Below, in pieces: positions 1-5,738 of a stretch of DNA of 5,835 nucleotides. The notes beneath the pieces are model-generated. The model saw nothing but the letters and a program-made list of their open reading frames with translations. It was not told the DNA's origin and searched no databases. This DNA is from Hyphomicrobiales bacterium (GTDB taxonomy: Bacteria; Pseudomonadota; Alphaproteobacteria; Rhizobiales; Kaistiaceae), in the NCBI GenBank assembly GCA_017305815.1, contig JAFKJZ010000404.1:1-5835 (forward strand), read 5' to 3'. Every line of letters starts with the position of its first letter. Position 1 is the first letter of the stretch. A program made the translations under genes and the position numbers.

Positions 1-614
1 CCGTCGAGCCGCGCCGCCTCGAACACTTCCGGCTGGATCTGGCGCAGGCCGGCGGTGAAGATCAGCACCGGCAGGCCCATCCAGTTCCAGGCGTCGACGG
101 CGATCAGGATCCAGAGCGCCCAGCTGGAATCGCCGAGGATGGTGAGGCGCCCCTCGAGCAGGCCGAGATTGTGCAGCAGCGTCTCGACCGCGCCGTCCGG
201 CGTCAGCAAGAGCCGCCAGAGCGCGCCGACGATGACGGGCGACAGCACCGCCGGGAAGAAGAACACCGATTGCAGGAAGGAGGTGCCGCGATTCCGGAGG
301 AACAGCAGGTAGGCGAAGATCAGCCCCAGCCCGTTCTGCAGCACCATGATGCCGAAGAACCAGAACACATTGTGGGTGAAGGCGCCGGAAAGCTTGGTCC
401 AGCTCGGCTCGAGAAACAGGCGGGCGAAATTGTCCAGCCCGACGAAACCGCGCATGCGGAATCCGCGCCATTCGAACAGCGAGCCCCAGAGCGAGCTGGC
501 CAGCGGATAGACGACGAACAGGCAGTAGATGACAAGCGCGGGCAGCACGAACAGGATCGCGGCGCGATGCTTCTGCCATTCGATGGGCGCACGCCGAAGG
601 CGCTGTGCCGTCAT
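1..614 (-). CDS. CUT1 sugar ABC transporter permease, MalF type (partial, runs off left edge)
   Basis: This is an inner-membrane permease subunit of a carbohydrate importer, second gene of module 2. I translated it by hand: 204 full codons are present, beginning MTAQRLRRAPIEW, with no stop before the edge. Hydrophobic segments lie at about residues 18-43, 82-106, 113-136 and 165-188. The fragment ends inside the cytoplasmic EAA loop that docks the ATPase (EVFEAARLDG, about 196-205). The motif VGLDNFARLF (about 58-67) is typical of MalF/UgpA-type permeases. Full-length relatives are about 290-310 residues, so roughly one third is missing. The ATG start is supported by GGGGGAGG at 620-627, five bases upstream. 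It lies 104 bp after the binding-protein stop, with two hairpins between. A MalG-type partner and possibly an ATPase should follow beyond the edge (inference). The substrate cannot be told. Confidence 0.93.
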   Translation of the reverse strand, partial: MTAQRLRRAPIEWQKHRAAILFVLPALVIYCLFVVYPLASSLWGSLFEWRGFRMRGFVGLDNFARLFLEPSWTKLSGAFTHNVFWFFGIMVLQNGLGLIFAYLLFLRNRGTSFLQSVFFFPAVLSPVIVGALWRLLLTPDGAVETLLHNLGLLEGRLTILGDSSWALWILIAVDAWNWMGLPVLIFTAGLRQIQPEVFEAARLD

Positions 615-652
615 TCTCGCCTCCCCCGGGCCGATGCTTGTTTCTGGCTCGC

Positions 653-700
653 CTCTCCCTTTGCGGGAGGGCGGCAAGGAGGGGCGGCGAACGCCCCTCC
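653..700. repeat. Two tandem hairpins between binding-protein and permease genes of module 2
   Basis: The 104-bp gap 615-718 contains two inverted repeats. The first pairs 653-659 with 665-671 around a 5-base loop and resembles a decayed copy of the ctctccc...gggag palindromes found at 2111-2285 and 4115-4243. The second is a perfect 9-bp, nearly all G/C stem (678-686 with 692-700) with a 5-base loop. Neither is followed by a T-run on the minus strand, so a classical intrinsic terminator is unlikely. Their place just after the binding-protein stop fits an mRNA-stabilising or partial-attenuation role, as in the malE-malF gap of enteric bacteria (analogy, not shown here). Confidence 0.7.
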
Positions 701-718
701 CCTTGGTGATGGTGACGG

Positions 719-1969
719 CTACGACTTCGGCTTGAACCAGGTCGAAACGGCCGCATCGACGTCGGCGGCGAGCTTCTCCGGCGCGATCTTGCCTTCGATC
801 ATGTCGATGATCTCGGCCTGGATGACGGAGGAGGCCGTCGGCGTCTGCCAGCGGAAGCCGACCAGCGTCAGATACGGCGTGGCGTTGGCCTGCATTTCCA
901 GCATCGACTTCAGCACGGGGTCGTTGGCCGTGGCGCCGGTGCGGGCCGGCGGCCAGCCGAGATTGTCGGCGAAGAGCTGGGCGAACTCGGGCGAGGCGAT
1001 GAAGGCGAGGACCTTGGTCGCGTCTTCCTTGTTGCCGCTGTCGGAGACGAGACCGTAGGAGCCGTCTGAGAAGGCGGACACCGCCGGCTGCGCCTCGGCC
1101 TTGTCGCCGGGGAACGGGAAGATCGAGAACTTCAGGTTCGGATTCTGGGCCTTGAAGCTGCCGTTCTCCCAGGCGCCGCCGAAGAACATCGCCGCCTTGC
1201 CGGAGATGAACTGCTGCGTCGCGGTGGTGTAGTCGACGCCGGCGAAGCCGTCCGAGTAATAGGGCTGCAGCGCCTTGATCTTCTCCAGCGCCTTGACGTA
1301 GCGCGGATCGGTGAACTTCGCCTTGCCGCTCATCATCTCGTCGTAGAAGCCGGCGCCGAAGACCGAGGGACCGACGACGCCGGCATTGATCTCGAGCGCC
1401 CAGCCAGAACCGTTGGCGCCGCCGGCCGCGATCGGCAGCACGCCGGCCGCCTTCAGCTTCTCGCAGGCGGCGACGAATTCGTCATAGGTCTTCGGTACGG
1501 CGATGCCGTTCTTCTCGAAGATCTCGGTGTTGTAGAAGACCCCCATCACCGGCGTCGAATAGGGCACGCCGTAGATCTTGCCGTCGGCGATGCCGACCGA
1601 GCCGCCGAGCGCCGCCGGCGTGAAGTCCTTCAGCGCCGGCACGCTCTCGTCGAGCGCGTCGAGATAGCCGCCATCGACCAGCGGCTGCAATTCGCCATAG
1701 GCCTTGAGCTGGGCGATGTCCGGCCCCTTGCCGCCGCGCAGCGCCGTCGACAGCCGGTTCTGGTAGTCGGCGTCGGGCGTGAACTGCAGCTTGACGGCGA
1801 TGTCAGGGTTCTTGGCGGTGAAGGCGGCGAAGATCTTCTCCATCGCCGCCTGGTCCTCGGTGCGCCAGCTCCAGAGCGTCACCTCGCCGGCCGAGGCCGA
1901 GAGCGCGGTGGCGGCCAGGGCGAGCACCCCGATGGTTGCGGATTTCAGATGTCTGCGAACGTTCAACAT
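719..1969 (-). CDS. Periplasmic sugar-binding protein of ABC transporter (SBP family 1), module 2
   Basis: This 416-residue extracellular solute-binding protein captures substrate in the periplasm for the permease encoded just downstream. The N-terminus is a Sec signal peptide: a basic region (RRHLK), a hydrophobic core at about 11-23, and a likely cleavage after ALSASA (residue 27). The mature protein opens with EVTLWSWRTED, the first beta strand typical of the MalE/UgpB-like family. Other family landmarks are YGVPYSTPVMGVFYNTEIF (133-151), the PKTYDEFVAACEKL segment (159-172) and SGKAAMFFGGAWENG (256-270). Aromatic residues W34, F145, W267 and W374 are candidate sugar-stacking residues (inference). 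The length is normal and nothing is broken. The ATG start follows a GAGGGG at 1980-1985 with a rather long 10-base spacing. The gene is transcribed from its own promoter/operator (1996-2025), which closely matches the one in front of module 1. The substrate is not identifiable. Confidence 0.95.
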   Translation of the reverse strand: MLNVRRHLKSATIGVLALAATALSASAGEVTLWSWRTEDQAAMEKIFAAFTAKNPDIAVKLQFTPDADYQNRLSTALRGGKGPDIAQLKAYGELQPLVDGGYLDALDESVPALKDFTPAALGGSVGIADGKIYGVPYSTPVMGVFYNTEIFEKNGIAVPKTYDEFVAACEKLKAAGVLPIAAGGANGSGWALEINAGVVGPSVFGAGFYDEMMSGKAKFTDPRYVKALEKIKALQPYYSDGFAGVDYTTATQQFISGKAAMFFGGAWENGSFKAQNPNLKFSIFPFPGDKAEAQPAVSAFSDGSYGLVSDSGNKEDATKVLAFIASPEFAQLFADNLGWPPARTGATANDPVLKSMLEMQANATPYLTLVGFRWQTPTASSVIQAEIIDMIEGKIAPEKLAADVDAAVSTWFKPKS

Positions 1970-1995
1970 AACCGGTCTTCCCCTCTGCGACAGTG

Positions 1996-2025
1996 CTTAT
2001 GTCGTTATAACGTCGTAATCACTTT
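1996..2025 (-). promoter_or_regulatory. Predicted promoter/operator of module 2 (site 2)
   Basis: A 22-bp imperfect palindrome at 1997-2018 has arms TTATGTCGT and ACGTCGTAA (7 of 9 positions match when one arm is inverted) around a 4-bp spacer. Its centre, GTTATAAC, is a perfect 8-bp palindrome. The block 1997-2025 matches 5710-5738 upstream of module 1 at 22 of 29 positions without gaps. On the minus strand the arm nearest the gene carries CATAAG (1996-2001), a weak -10 candidate, and AAGTGA lies 17 bases upstream, so any -35 box is poor. That would put transcription start near 1989 and leave a 5' leader of about 20 bases. Regulator binding here would overlap the promoter, which fits repression. 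The regulator family is not determinable. Confidence 0.6.
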
Positions 2026-2110
2026 ATCTCGGGATTGGATGGAGGCAAGAGGGATTTTCGAGGCGGGACAGGAATCGGTTGCCCGCGCTGCGCCTTCGGG
2101 AAACCTGGAC

Positions 2111-2285
2111 AAGAAAGGCCCTCACCCCAGCCCTCTCCCGCCTTGCGGGCGAGGGAGCTTGGCCGGTGGTGCCGGTGAGGCAGCGCCTTGCCATGAAGGA
2201 CATCCTGTTCGGGTGCTGGATCGAAGCGGGCAGGATCGGCCCCTTTTCCGCGAGGCGGGAGAGGGTCGGGGTGAGGGTCTTCCTT
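2111..2285. repeat. 175-bp palindromic repeat element with 31-bp inverted ends
   Basis: The left end (2111-2141) and right end (2255-2285) are inverted copies matching at 27 of 31 positions. Each contains the core ccctcacccc-(ag/ga)-ccctctcccgc and folds into its own small hairpin; the left one pairs 2131-2141 with 2145-2155 with one mismatch. The 113-bp interior (2142-2254) codes for nothing I recognise. Related ends occur at 4115-4243. As I recall, short repeats of this sequence type are frequent between genes in Hyphomicrobiales genomes. The element starts only 7 bp after the stop of the module 1 permease operon, so its hairpins may serve as its transcription end, although no T-run follows. 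The rest of the 323-bp gap is the stretch 2026-2110, in which I see nothing, and the module 2 control region. Confidence 0.75.
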
Positions 2286-2292
2286 CGATTCC

Positions 2293-3159
2293 TCATTGTC
2301 CGGTCATCCCCGAGGCGGTGATGGTGCGGACGAAGAAGCGCTGCAGGAACACGAACAGGACCAGCGGCGGCAGCACGGCGAGCGTCGCGCCGGCCATCAC
2401 CAGACCGGTATTGACGGCCGAGCGGTTGTAGGAGAGCAGCCGCGAGAGGCTGATCACGATCGGATACTGGCTGGAATTGCCCTGCAGCACGGTGAGCGGC
2501 CAGAGATAGCTGTTCCAGTGATAGACGAAGGCGAACAGCGCCAGCGCGGCCAGCGCCGGGGCGACGGCCGGCGCCACGATGGTGAAGACAATGCGGAATT
2601 CCGACGCGCCGTCGAGCCGCGCCGCTTCGACCAGCTCGTCCGGCACGCCGGCGATGAACTGGCGCATCAGGAAGATGCCGAAGGCGTTGGCGAGGTTCGG
2701 CACGATGACGCCGGCGAGGCTGGCATTGAGGCCGATCGAACCGACCAGCCGGTAGAGCGGGATCAGCGTCACGATTGGCGGCAGAAACATCGTCGCGATG
2801 GTGATCGCGAACAGCGCCTCGCGGTAGCGGAAGCGGTATTTGGCGAAGGCGTAGCCGGCCATCAGCGAGGTGACGAGGATGCCGGCCGTGGTGATGCCGG
2901 CGATCAGCGCCGAGTTGGCGAAGGAGCGGCCGACGCTGATCAGTTCCGACACCTTGGCATAGGCATCGAGCGACGGCGTCGCCGGGATCCAGACCGGCGG
3001 CGTCTGCATCGCCTCGGCCGGCGTCTTCAGGCTGGATAGCACCATCCAGACCAGCGGGAAGGCCGAGACGACGGCGATCGCGATCATCAGCAGATAGAGG
3101 AAGCCCCGCCAGGCGGGCGATGCGGCGCCGGGCGCCGGCGTGGTAGCGGGAACGCTCAT
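2293..3159 (-). CDS. CUT1 sugar ABC transporter permease, MalG type, module 1
   Basis: This 288-residue inner-membrane permease pairs with the MalF-type subunit encoded just upstream to form the transport channel. Hydrophobic segments fall at about residues 19-42, 82-104, 114-136, 148-166, 193-214 and 253-273, six in all as usual for this family. The EAA loop that contacts the ATPase reads DELVEAARLDGAS (174-186). The N-terminal motif FPLVWMVLSSLK (34-45) and the HWNSYLWPLTV stretch (214-224) are typical of MalG-like proteins. The length is normal for the family. The ATG start shares 4 bp with the preceding stop (ATGA), and GGGAGG at 3167-3172 sits seven bases before it, inside the upstream gene. 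The two are therefore almost certainly translated from one message. It is the last gene of module 1; no ATPase follows before the repeat element and the module 2 promoter. Confidence 0.95.
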   Translation of the reverse strand: MSVPATTPAPGAASPAWRGFLYLLMIAIAVVSAFPLVWMVLSSLKTPAEAMQTPPVWIPATPSLDAYAKVSELISVGRSFANSALIAGITTAGILVTSLMAGYAFAKYRFRYREALFAITIATMFLPPIVTLIPLYRLVGSIGLNASLAGVIVPNLANAFGIFLMRQFIAGVPDELVEAARLDGASEFRIVFTIVAPAVAPALAALALFAFVYHWNSYLWPLTVLQGNSSQYPIVISLSRLLSYNRSAVNTGLVMAGATLAVLPPLVLFVFLQRFFVRTITASGMTGQ

Positions 3160-4043
3160 CGCCGATCCTCCCTGCGGGCAAAGGCAAAGACGGCGGTCAC
3201 CGTGACGACCAGCGCCAGCAGCAGCGTCACCGACATGGCCGAGCCGAGGCCGCCCTGGGCCCGCTCAATGCCGACGCGGCGGATGTGATAGGTCATGACG
3301 TTGGTGGAGCCGACCGGGCCGCCCTGCGTCACCAGCGCCACCGGCTCGAACACCTGCACGGCATTGATCAGCGCGATGACGGCGGAGAACAGCAGCGTCC
3401 GCTTCAAGAGCGGCAGCGTGATGAAGCCGAACAGCGCCGGGCCGCGCGCGCCGTCTATCTTTGCCGCCTCGTAGATCGACTGCGGGATCTGGGTCAGGCC
3501 GGCGATGATCAGGATGGTGAAATAGCCGACCTGCTGCCAGACGTTCAGCAGCACGACGGAGACCAGCGCCGTATCGGGCGAGGAAAGCCAGGGCAGCGGG
3601 CCGATGCCGACCCAGCCGAGGATCTGGTTGATCGGCCCTTCCGACGGTGAATAGAGCTTCGAGAACACCAGCGCCACGGCGATCATCGGCACCATGTAGG
3701 TGGCGAACAGGATCGTGCGCAGCACGTTGGCGCCCTTGAGCTCGGCCTGGTGGATCAGCATGCCGAACAGCACGGAAAGCGGCAGGATCAGCGCGATCGA
3801 CATCCCCGAATAGAGCGCCGTGTTGACCAGCGCGCCCTTGAAGTCGCGGCCGACGGAACCTGCGCCGAATATTTCGCGAAAGTTGTCGAGGCCGATGAAG
3901 GTCGCAGTCGAGAACGGCGTCTGCGACGACCATTTGGTGAAGGCGAGCCAGACGGTCAGCGCGATCGGCACCAGGATGAAGACCGCGATCAGCCCGAGGC
4001 TCGGCGCGAGCATCGCCACGATCGATTTTCGGAAGCCGCTCAT
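3156..4043 (-). CDS. CUT1 sugar ABC transporter permease, MalF type, module 1
   Basis: This 295-residue inner-membrane permease is the first channel subunit of module 1. Hydrophobic segments lie at about 12-35, 74-98, 107-129, 158-181, 217-235 and 269-289. The EAA loop reads IYEAAKIDGA (190-199). The motifs FIGLDNFREIF (49-59) and LVTQGGPVGSTNVMTYHI (237-254) are characteristic of MalF/UgpA-type subunits. The protein lacks the long periplasmic insertion of enteric MalF, as is usual in CUT1 systems. ATG at 4043 is the first ATG in frame, but no good Shine-Dalgarno precedes it. A short reading frame ending MNREHAYR stops at 4040, overlapping this start as ATGA, so translational coupling is possible. 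A 319-bp repeat-filled gap separates it from its binding-protein gene. It resembles the partial permease at 1-614 in family and motifs but is clearly divergent from it. Confidence 0.94.
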   Translation of the reverse strand: MSGFRKSIVAMLAPSLGLIAVFILVPIALTVWLAFTKWSSQTPFSTATFIGLDNFREIFGAGSVGRDFKGALVNTALYSGMSIALILPLSVLFGMLIHQAELKGANVLRTILFATYMVPMIAVALVFSKLYSPSEGPINQILGWVGIGPLPWLSSPDTALVSVVLLNVWQQVGYFTILIIAGLTQIPQSIYEAAKIDGARGPALFGFITLPLLKRTLLFSAVIALINAVQVFEPVALVTQGGPVGSTNVMTYHIRRVGIERAQGGLGSAMSVTLLLALVVTVTAVFAFARREDRR

Positions 4044-4114
4044 CGGTATGCGTGTTCTCTGTTCATGGCAGCATTCATGGGGAGTCTGGATGGGCAGCCT
4101 GGATCGGCATGACT

Positions 4115-4167
4115 CTTCCTGCTCCCTCTCCCGGTCACGGGAGAGGGTCGGGGTGAGGGTCTTCCTG
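4115..4167. repeat. Palindromic intergenic repeat, copy A
   Basis: A perfect 10-bp stem (ccctctcccg at 4124-4133 with its complement at 4138-4147) encloses the 4-base loop gtca. It is followed by tcggggtgagggtcttcctg, the same tail as the right end of the element at 2111-2285. The 8-bp word TCTTCCTG flanks the stem at 4114-4121 and 4160-4167, but the second copy belongs to the repeat itself. It lies between the binding-protein and permease genes of module 1. Confidence 0.75.
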
Positions 4168-4199
4168 TTGCACTTGATCCGGGCTCAGACTCTGTAAGC

Positions 4200-4243
4200 A
4201 AGGCCCTCACCCCAGCCCTCTCCCGCTTGCGCGGGCGAGGGAG
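4200..4243. repeat. Palindromic intergenic repeat, copy B (inverted relative to copy A)
   Basis: The sequence begins aaggccctcaccccagccct, as in the left end of the element at 2111-2285. It contains an 11-bp stem with one mismatch (4216-4226 with 4231-4241) around the loop ttgc. Copies A and B face each other: 4138-4159 and 4204-4225 are inverted copies matching at 20 of 22 positions, so they could also pair across the 44 bases between them. Confidence 0.75.
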
Positions 4244-4266
4244 TCGGAATGGCGGCTCCCCTCGAT

Positions 4267-4348
4267 CGTCATCCCCGCGAAGGCGGGGATCCATTCAGCT
4301 TCCCAAGGCGGTCGGCTGAATGGATCCCGGGGCAAGCCCGGGATGACG
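4267..4348. repeat. 82-bp nested palindromic repeat, possible terminator-like structure downstream of the module 1 binding protein
   Basis: The outer arms cgtcatcccc and cgggatgacg are complementary except at one position. A central inverted repeat pairs 4289-4299 with 4315-4325 (11 bp perfect, 15-base loop). Each flank also forms its own hairpin: 4273-4278 with 4283-4288, and 4326-4331 with 4337-4342. The unit therefore behaves as a pair of hairpins within a larger palindrome, REP/BIME-like in layout. It is a different family from copies A and B. It begins about 15 bases after the binding-protein stop and would be transcribed into the message. Partial termination or protection of the upstream mRNA are the likely effects (inference). 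I recall similar gtcatcccc...ggggatcc repeats in alphaproteobacterial genomes. Confidence 0.8.
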
Positions 4349-4362
4349 GCAGGTGATCGAGC

Positions 4363-5655
4363 TTACTGCGACGCCTTCTCGAGGATGGCGACGGCGTCGG
4401 CCTGGGCGGCGGCAGCCGCTTCGGCGGCCGTCTCCTTGCCGAACTGCACCGCCTCGATGTGGCCCTGCAGCGATTCCGTGAATTCCTGGCCGCCAAGCAC
4501 GGTCGGGAACGGCCGGGCTTCCGAGAGAACGTCGACATAGCCGGCAAGGAACGGCGTCTTCAGGCGCTCGGCGAAGGCCGCGACGTCGGAGGTGCGCGAC
4601 GGCAGGATGCCCATGGACTGCAGCAGGTCGCCCATGGCGGAGGCGCCGTTCTCGCCCGAGGTCGGGCCGTTGAACCAGGCGAGGAAGTCCCATGCCGCCT
4701 TCTTCTCGGCGTCCGAGGCGCCGTCGGAGACGACGGTCATCCAGGAGTAGGAGATCGAGTGCGGTCCGTCGCCCTTCGGGCCGACCGGGATCGGCGCGGT
4801 GGCGATGTCGGCGAACCGGTCGCCCATGCCGGCCTTCAGCGCGGATTCCCACCAGTTCGCCATGATGATCATGCCGGTCTTGCCGGACACGAAATTGTCG
4901 AGGAACGGGCCGGTGGTGTTGGCGTCGGCGGTGCCCATGGTGGCGACCGAGGCGCCCGACTTGATCAGCCTCTCATAGAGATCGAAGGTCGCCTTGGCGT
5001 TGTCGCTGTCGAGCTGCGGCTTGCCGTCGACCACCAGCGCGCCGCCATTCGAGGCGAGCAGCGAGGCGAAGGGATGAACGACGCCGGCCGCCCACGAATT
5101 GATCATGCCGAAGCCCTGCTGGCCCTTGTCCTTGTTGGTCAGCTTCTCGGCCGCGGCGTAGAACTCGTCCCAGGTCTTCGGCGCTTCCTTGATGCCGGCT
5201 TCCTCGAACAGCTTCTTGTTGTAGTTCAGCGCGTAGACGTCGATCTCGTTCGGATAGCCATAGACCGTGCCGCCGACGCTGGCGGCGGTGGCGACGCCCT
5301 TCGGCCAGTTGGTGGTGACGTCGGTGCTGTTCGCTTCCGGCGCGGCGTTGACGAGCTTGTCGCGCGCCAGTTCCGGCAGCCAGAGATCGTAGATGCCGGT
5401 GATCGTCGGGCCGCCGGCCTGGCCGGCCTGCGAGCGCAGCGTCGTCAGCAGGTCGCCGAACGGCACGGCGCGAACCTCGACCTTCACGCCCGGATGATCC
5501 TTGGCATAGGTCGCGGCGGCCGCCTCCAGCTTGGCGACCGTCTCCGGCGGCCAGTGCGTCAGGAACGACACGGTCACGTCTTCTGCCCAGGCAACGCTGG
5601 AGAAAGCCGCCATGGCGGTACCCAGGAACAAGCCCATCAATGGTCTGATCGTCAC
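4363..5655 (-). CDS. Periplasmic sugar-binding protein of ABC transporter (SBP family 1), module 1
   Basis: This 430-residue extracellular solute-binding protein is the first gene of module 1 and presents substrate to the permeases encoded downstream. A Sec signal peptide is evident: a short basic start (MTIRP), a hydrophobic core at about 6-20 and likely cleavage after VAWA (residue 24). The mature chain opens EDVTVSFLTHWPPETV. Family landmarks are VYGYPNEIDVYALNYNKKLF (131-150), APKTWDEFYAAAEKL (158-172), SGKTGMIIMANWWESALK (257-274) and SYSWMTVVSDG (302-312). The C-terminus is an alanine-rich helix (409-425). W35, Y141, W268, W269 and W305 are candidate ligand-stacking aromatics (inference). 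The start is GTG at 5655, chosen because GGAGGGG sits just upstream and because it gives a complete signal peptide. The ATG at codon 7 has no such site at the right distance. The length is typical. Substrate unknown; it is not a close copy of the module 2 binding protein. Confidence 0.95.
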   Translation of the reverse strand: MTIRPLMGLFLGTAMAAFSSVAWAEDVTVSFLTHWPPETVAKLEAAAATYAKDHPGVKVEVRAVPFGDLLTTLRSQAGQAGGPTITGIYDLWLPELARDKLVNAAPEANSTDVTTNWPKGVATAASVGGTVYGYPNEIDVYALNYNKKLFEEAGIKEAPKTWDEFYAAAEKLTNKDKGQQGFGMINSWAAGVVHPFASLLASNGGALVVDGKPQLDSDNAKATFDLYERLIKSGASVATMGTADANTTGPFLDNFVSGKTGMIIMANWWESALKAGMGDRFADIATAPIPVGPKGDGPHSISYSWMTVVSDGASDAEKKAAWDFLAWFNGPTSGENGASAMGDLLQSMGILPSRTSDVAAFAERLKTPFLAGYVDVLSEARPFPTVLGGQEFTESLQGHIEAVQFGKETAAEAAAAAQADAVAILEKASQ

Positions 5656-5659
5656 GGAA

Positions 5660-5666
5660 CCCCTCC
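5660..5666 (-). promoter_or_regulatory. Ribosome binding site that decides the GTG start of the module 1 binding protein
   Basis: The minus strand reads GGAGGGG, then TTCC, then GTG. Measured from the GGAGG core the spacing is six bases, which is optimal. The only nearby in-frame ATG lies 18 bases further in and would be badly placed. Confidence 0.75.
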
Positions 5667-5706
5667 GTTTCAGTGCCGACGGTCCGACGGTGTCTCGGCC
5701 GCCTCT

Positions 5707-5738
5707 TCATTATGACGTAAGGACGTTATAATGACTTT
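5707..5738 (-). promoter_or_regulatory. Predicted promoter/operator of module 1 (site 1)
   Basis: A near-perfect 28-bp palindrome has 12-bp arms TCATTATGACGT (5707-5718) and ACGTTATAATGA (5723-5734), with one mismatched pair and the 4-bp spacer aagg. Its inner 22 bp (5710-5731) has the same architecture as site 2 at 1997-2018: arms TTATGWCGT and ACGTYRTAA around four bases, with 15 of 18 arm positions identical. The conserved block continues through tgacttt to 5738. On the minus strand the gene-proximal arm contains CATAAT (5709-5714), a good -10 match, with AAGTCA 17 bases upstream as a weak -35. Transcription would begin near 5702, giving a leader of about 46 bases. The symmetry implies a dimeric regulator; its identity is unknown. 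Confidence 0.65.

Noticed and set aside
678..700. Intrinsic terminator after the module 2 binding protein
   Set aside because: The stem is strong, but no T-run follows it on the minus strand and a permease with a good ribosome site comes next, so full termination is unlikely.
171..1058. A 295-codon plus-strand open frame
   Set aside because: It runs antisense across the module 2 permease, the gap and the binding-protein end, crossing gene boundaries, with low-complexity charged composition.
2024..3187. A 387-codon minus-strand frame overlapping the MalG-type permease
   Set aside because: It is a frame shifted relative to the permease, Arg/Ala-rich, and runs on through the repeat element into the gap. 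The in-frame permease explains the region.
4114..4167. TCTTCCTG flanking copy A as a target-site duplication
   Set aside because: The right-hand copy is part of the repeat itself, since the related end at 2255-2285 also carries tcttcct, so the match is not evidence of insertion.
4040..4294. An 84-codon minus-strand frame beginning MDPRLRGDDD
   Set aside because: It is translated mainly from palindromic repeats. Such repeat-derived frames are commonly annotated in error. Only its last codons are discussed, as a possible coupling frame.
2111..4348. CRISPR array
   Set aside because: The repeats are few, unevenly spaced, in mixed orientation and of two families, with no regular spacers or cas genes.
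1..5655. Recent duplication of one transporter to give two modules
   Set aside because: The binding proteins and MalF-type permeases share only family-level motifs. They look anciently divergent or independently acquired.
4459..5715. A 418-codon open frame on the plus strand, antisense to the module 1 binding protein
   Set aside because: Its product is dominated by Arg, Gly, Ala and Val with no family motif, and it mirrors a clearly real gene. In DNA this GC-rich, long antisense frames are expected.
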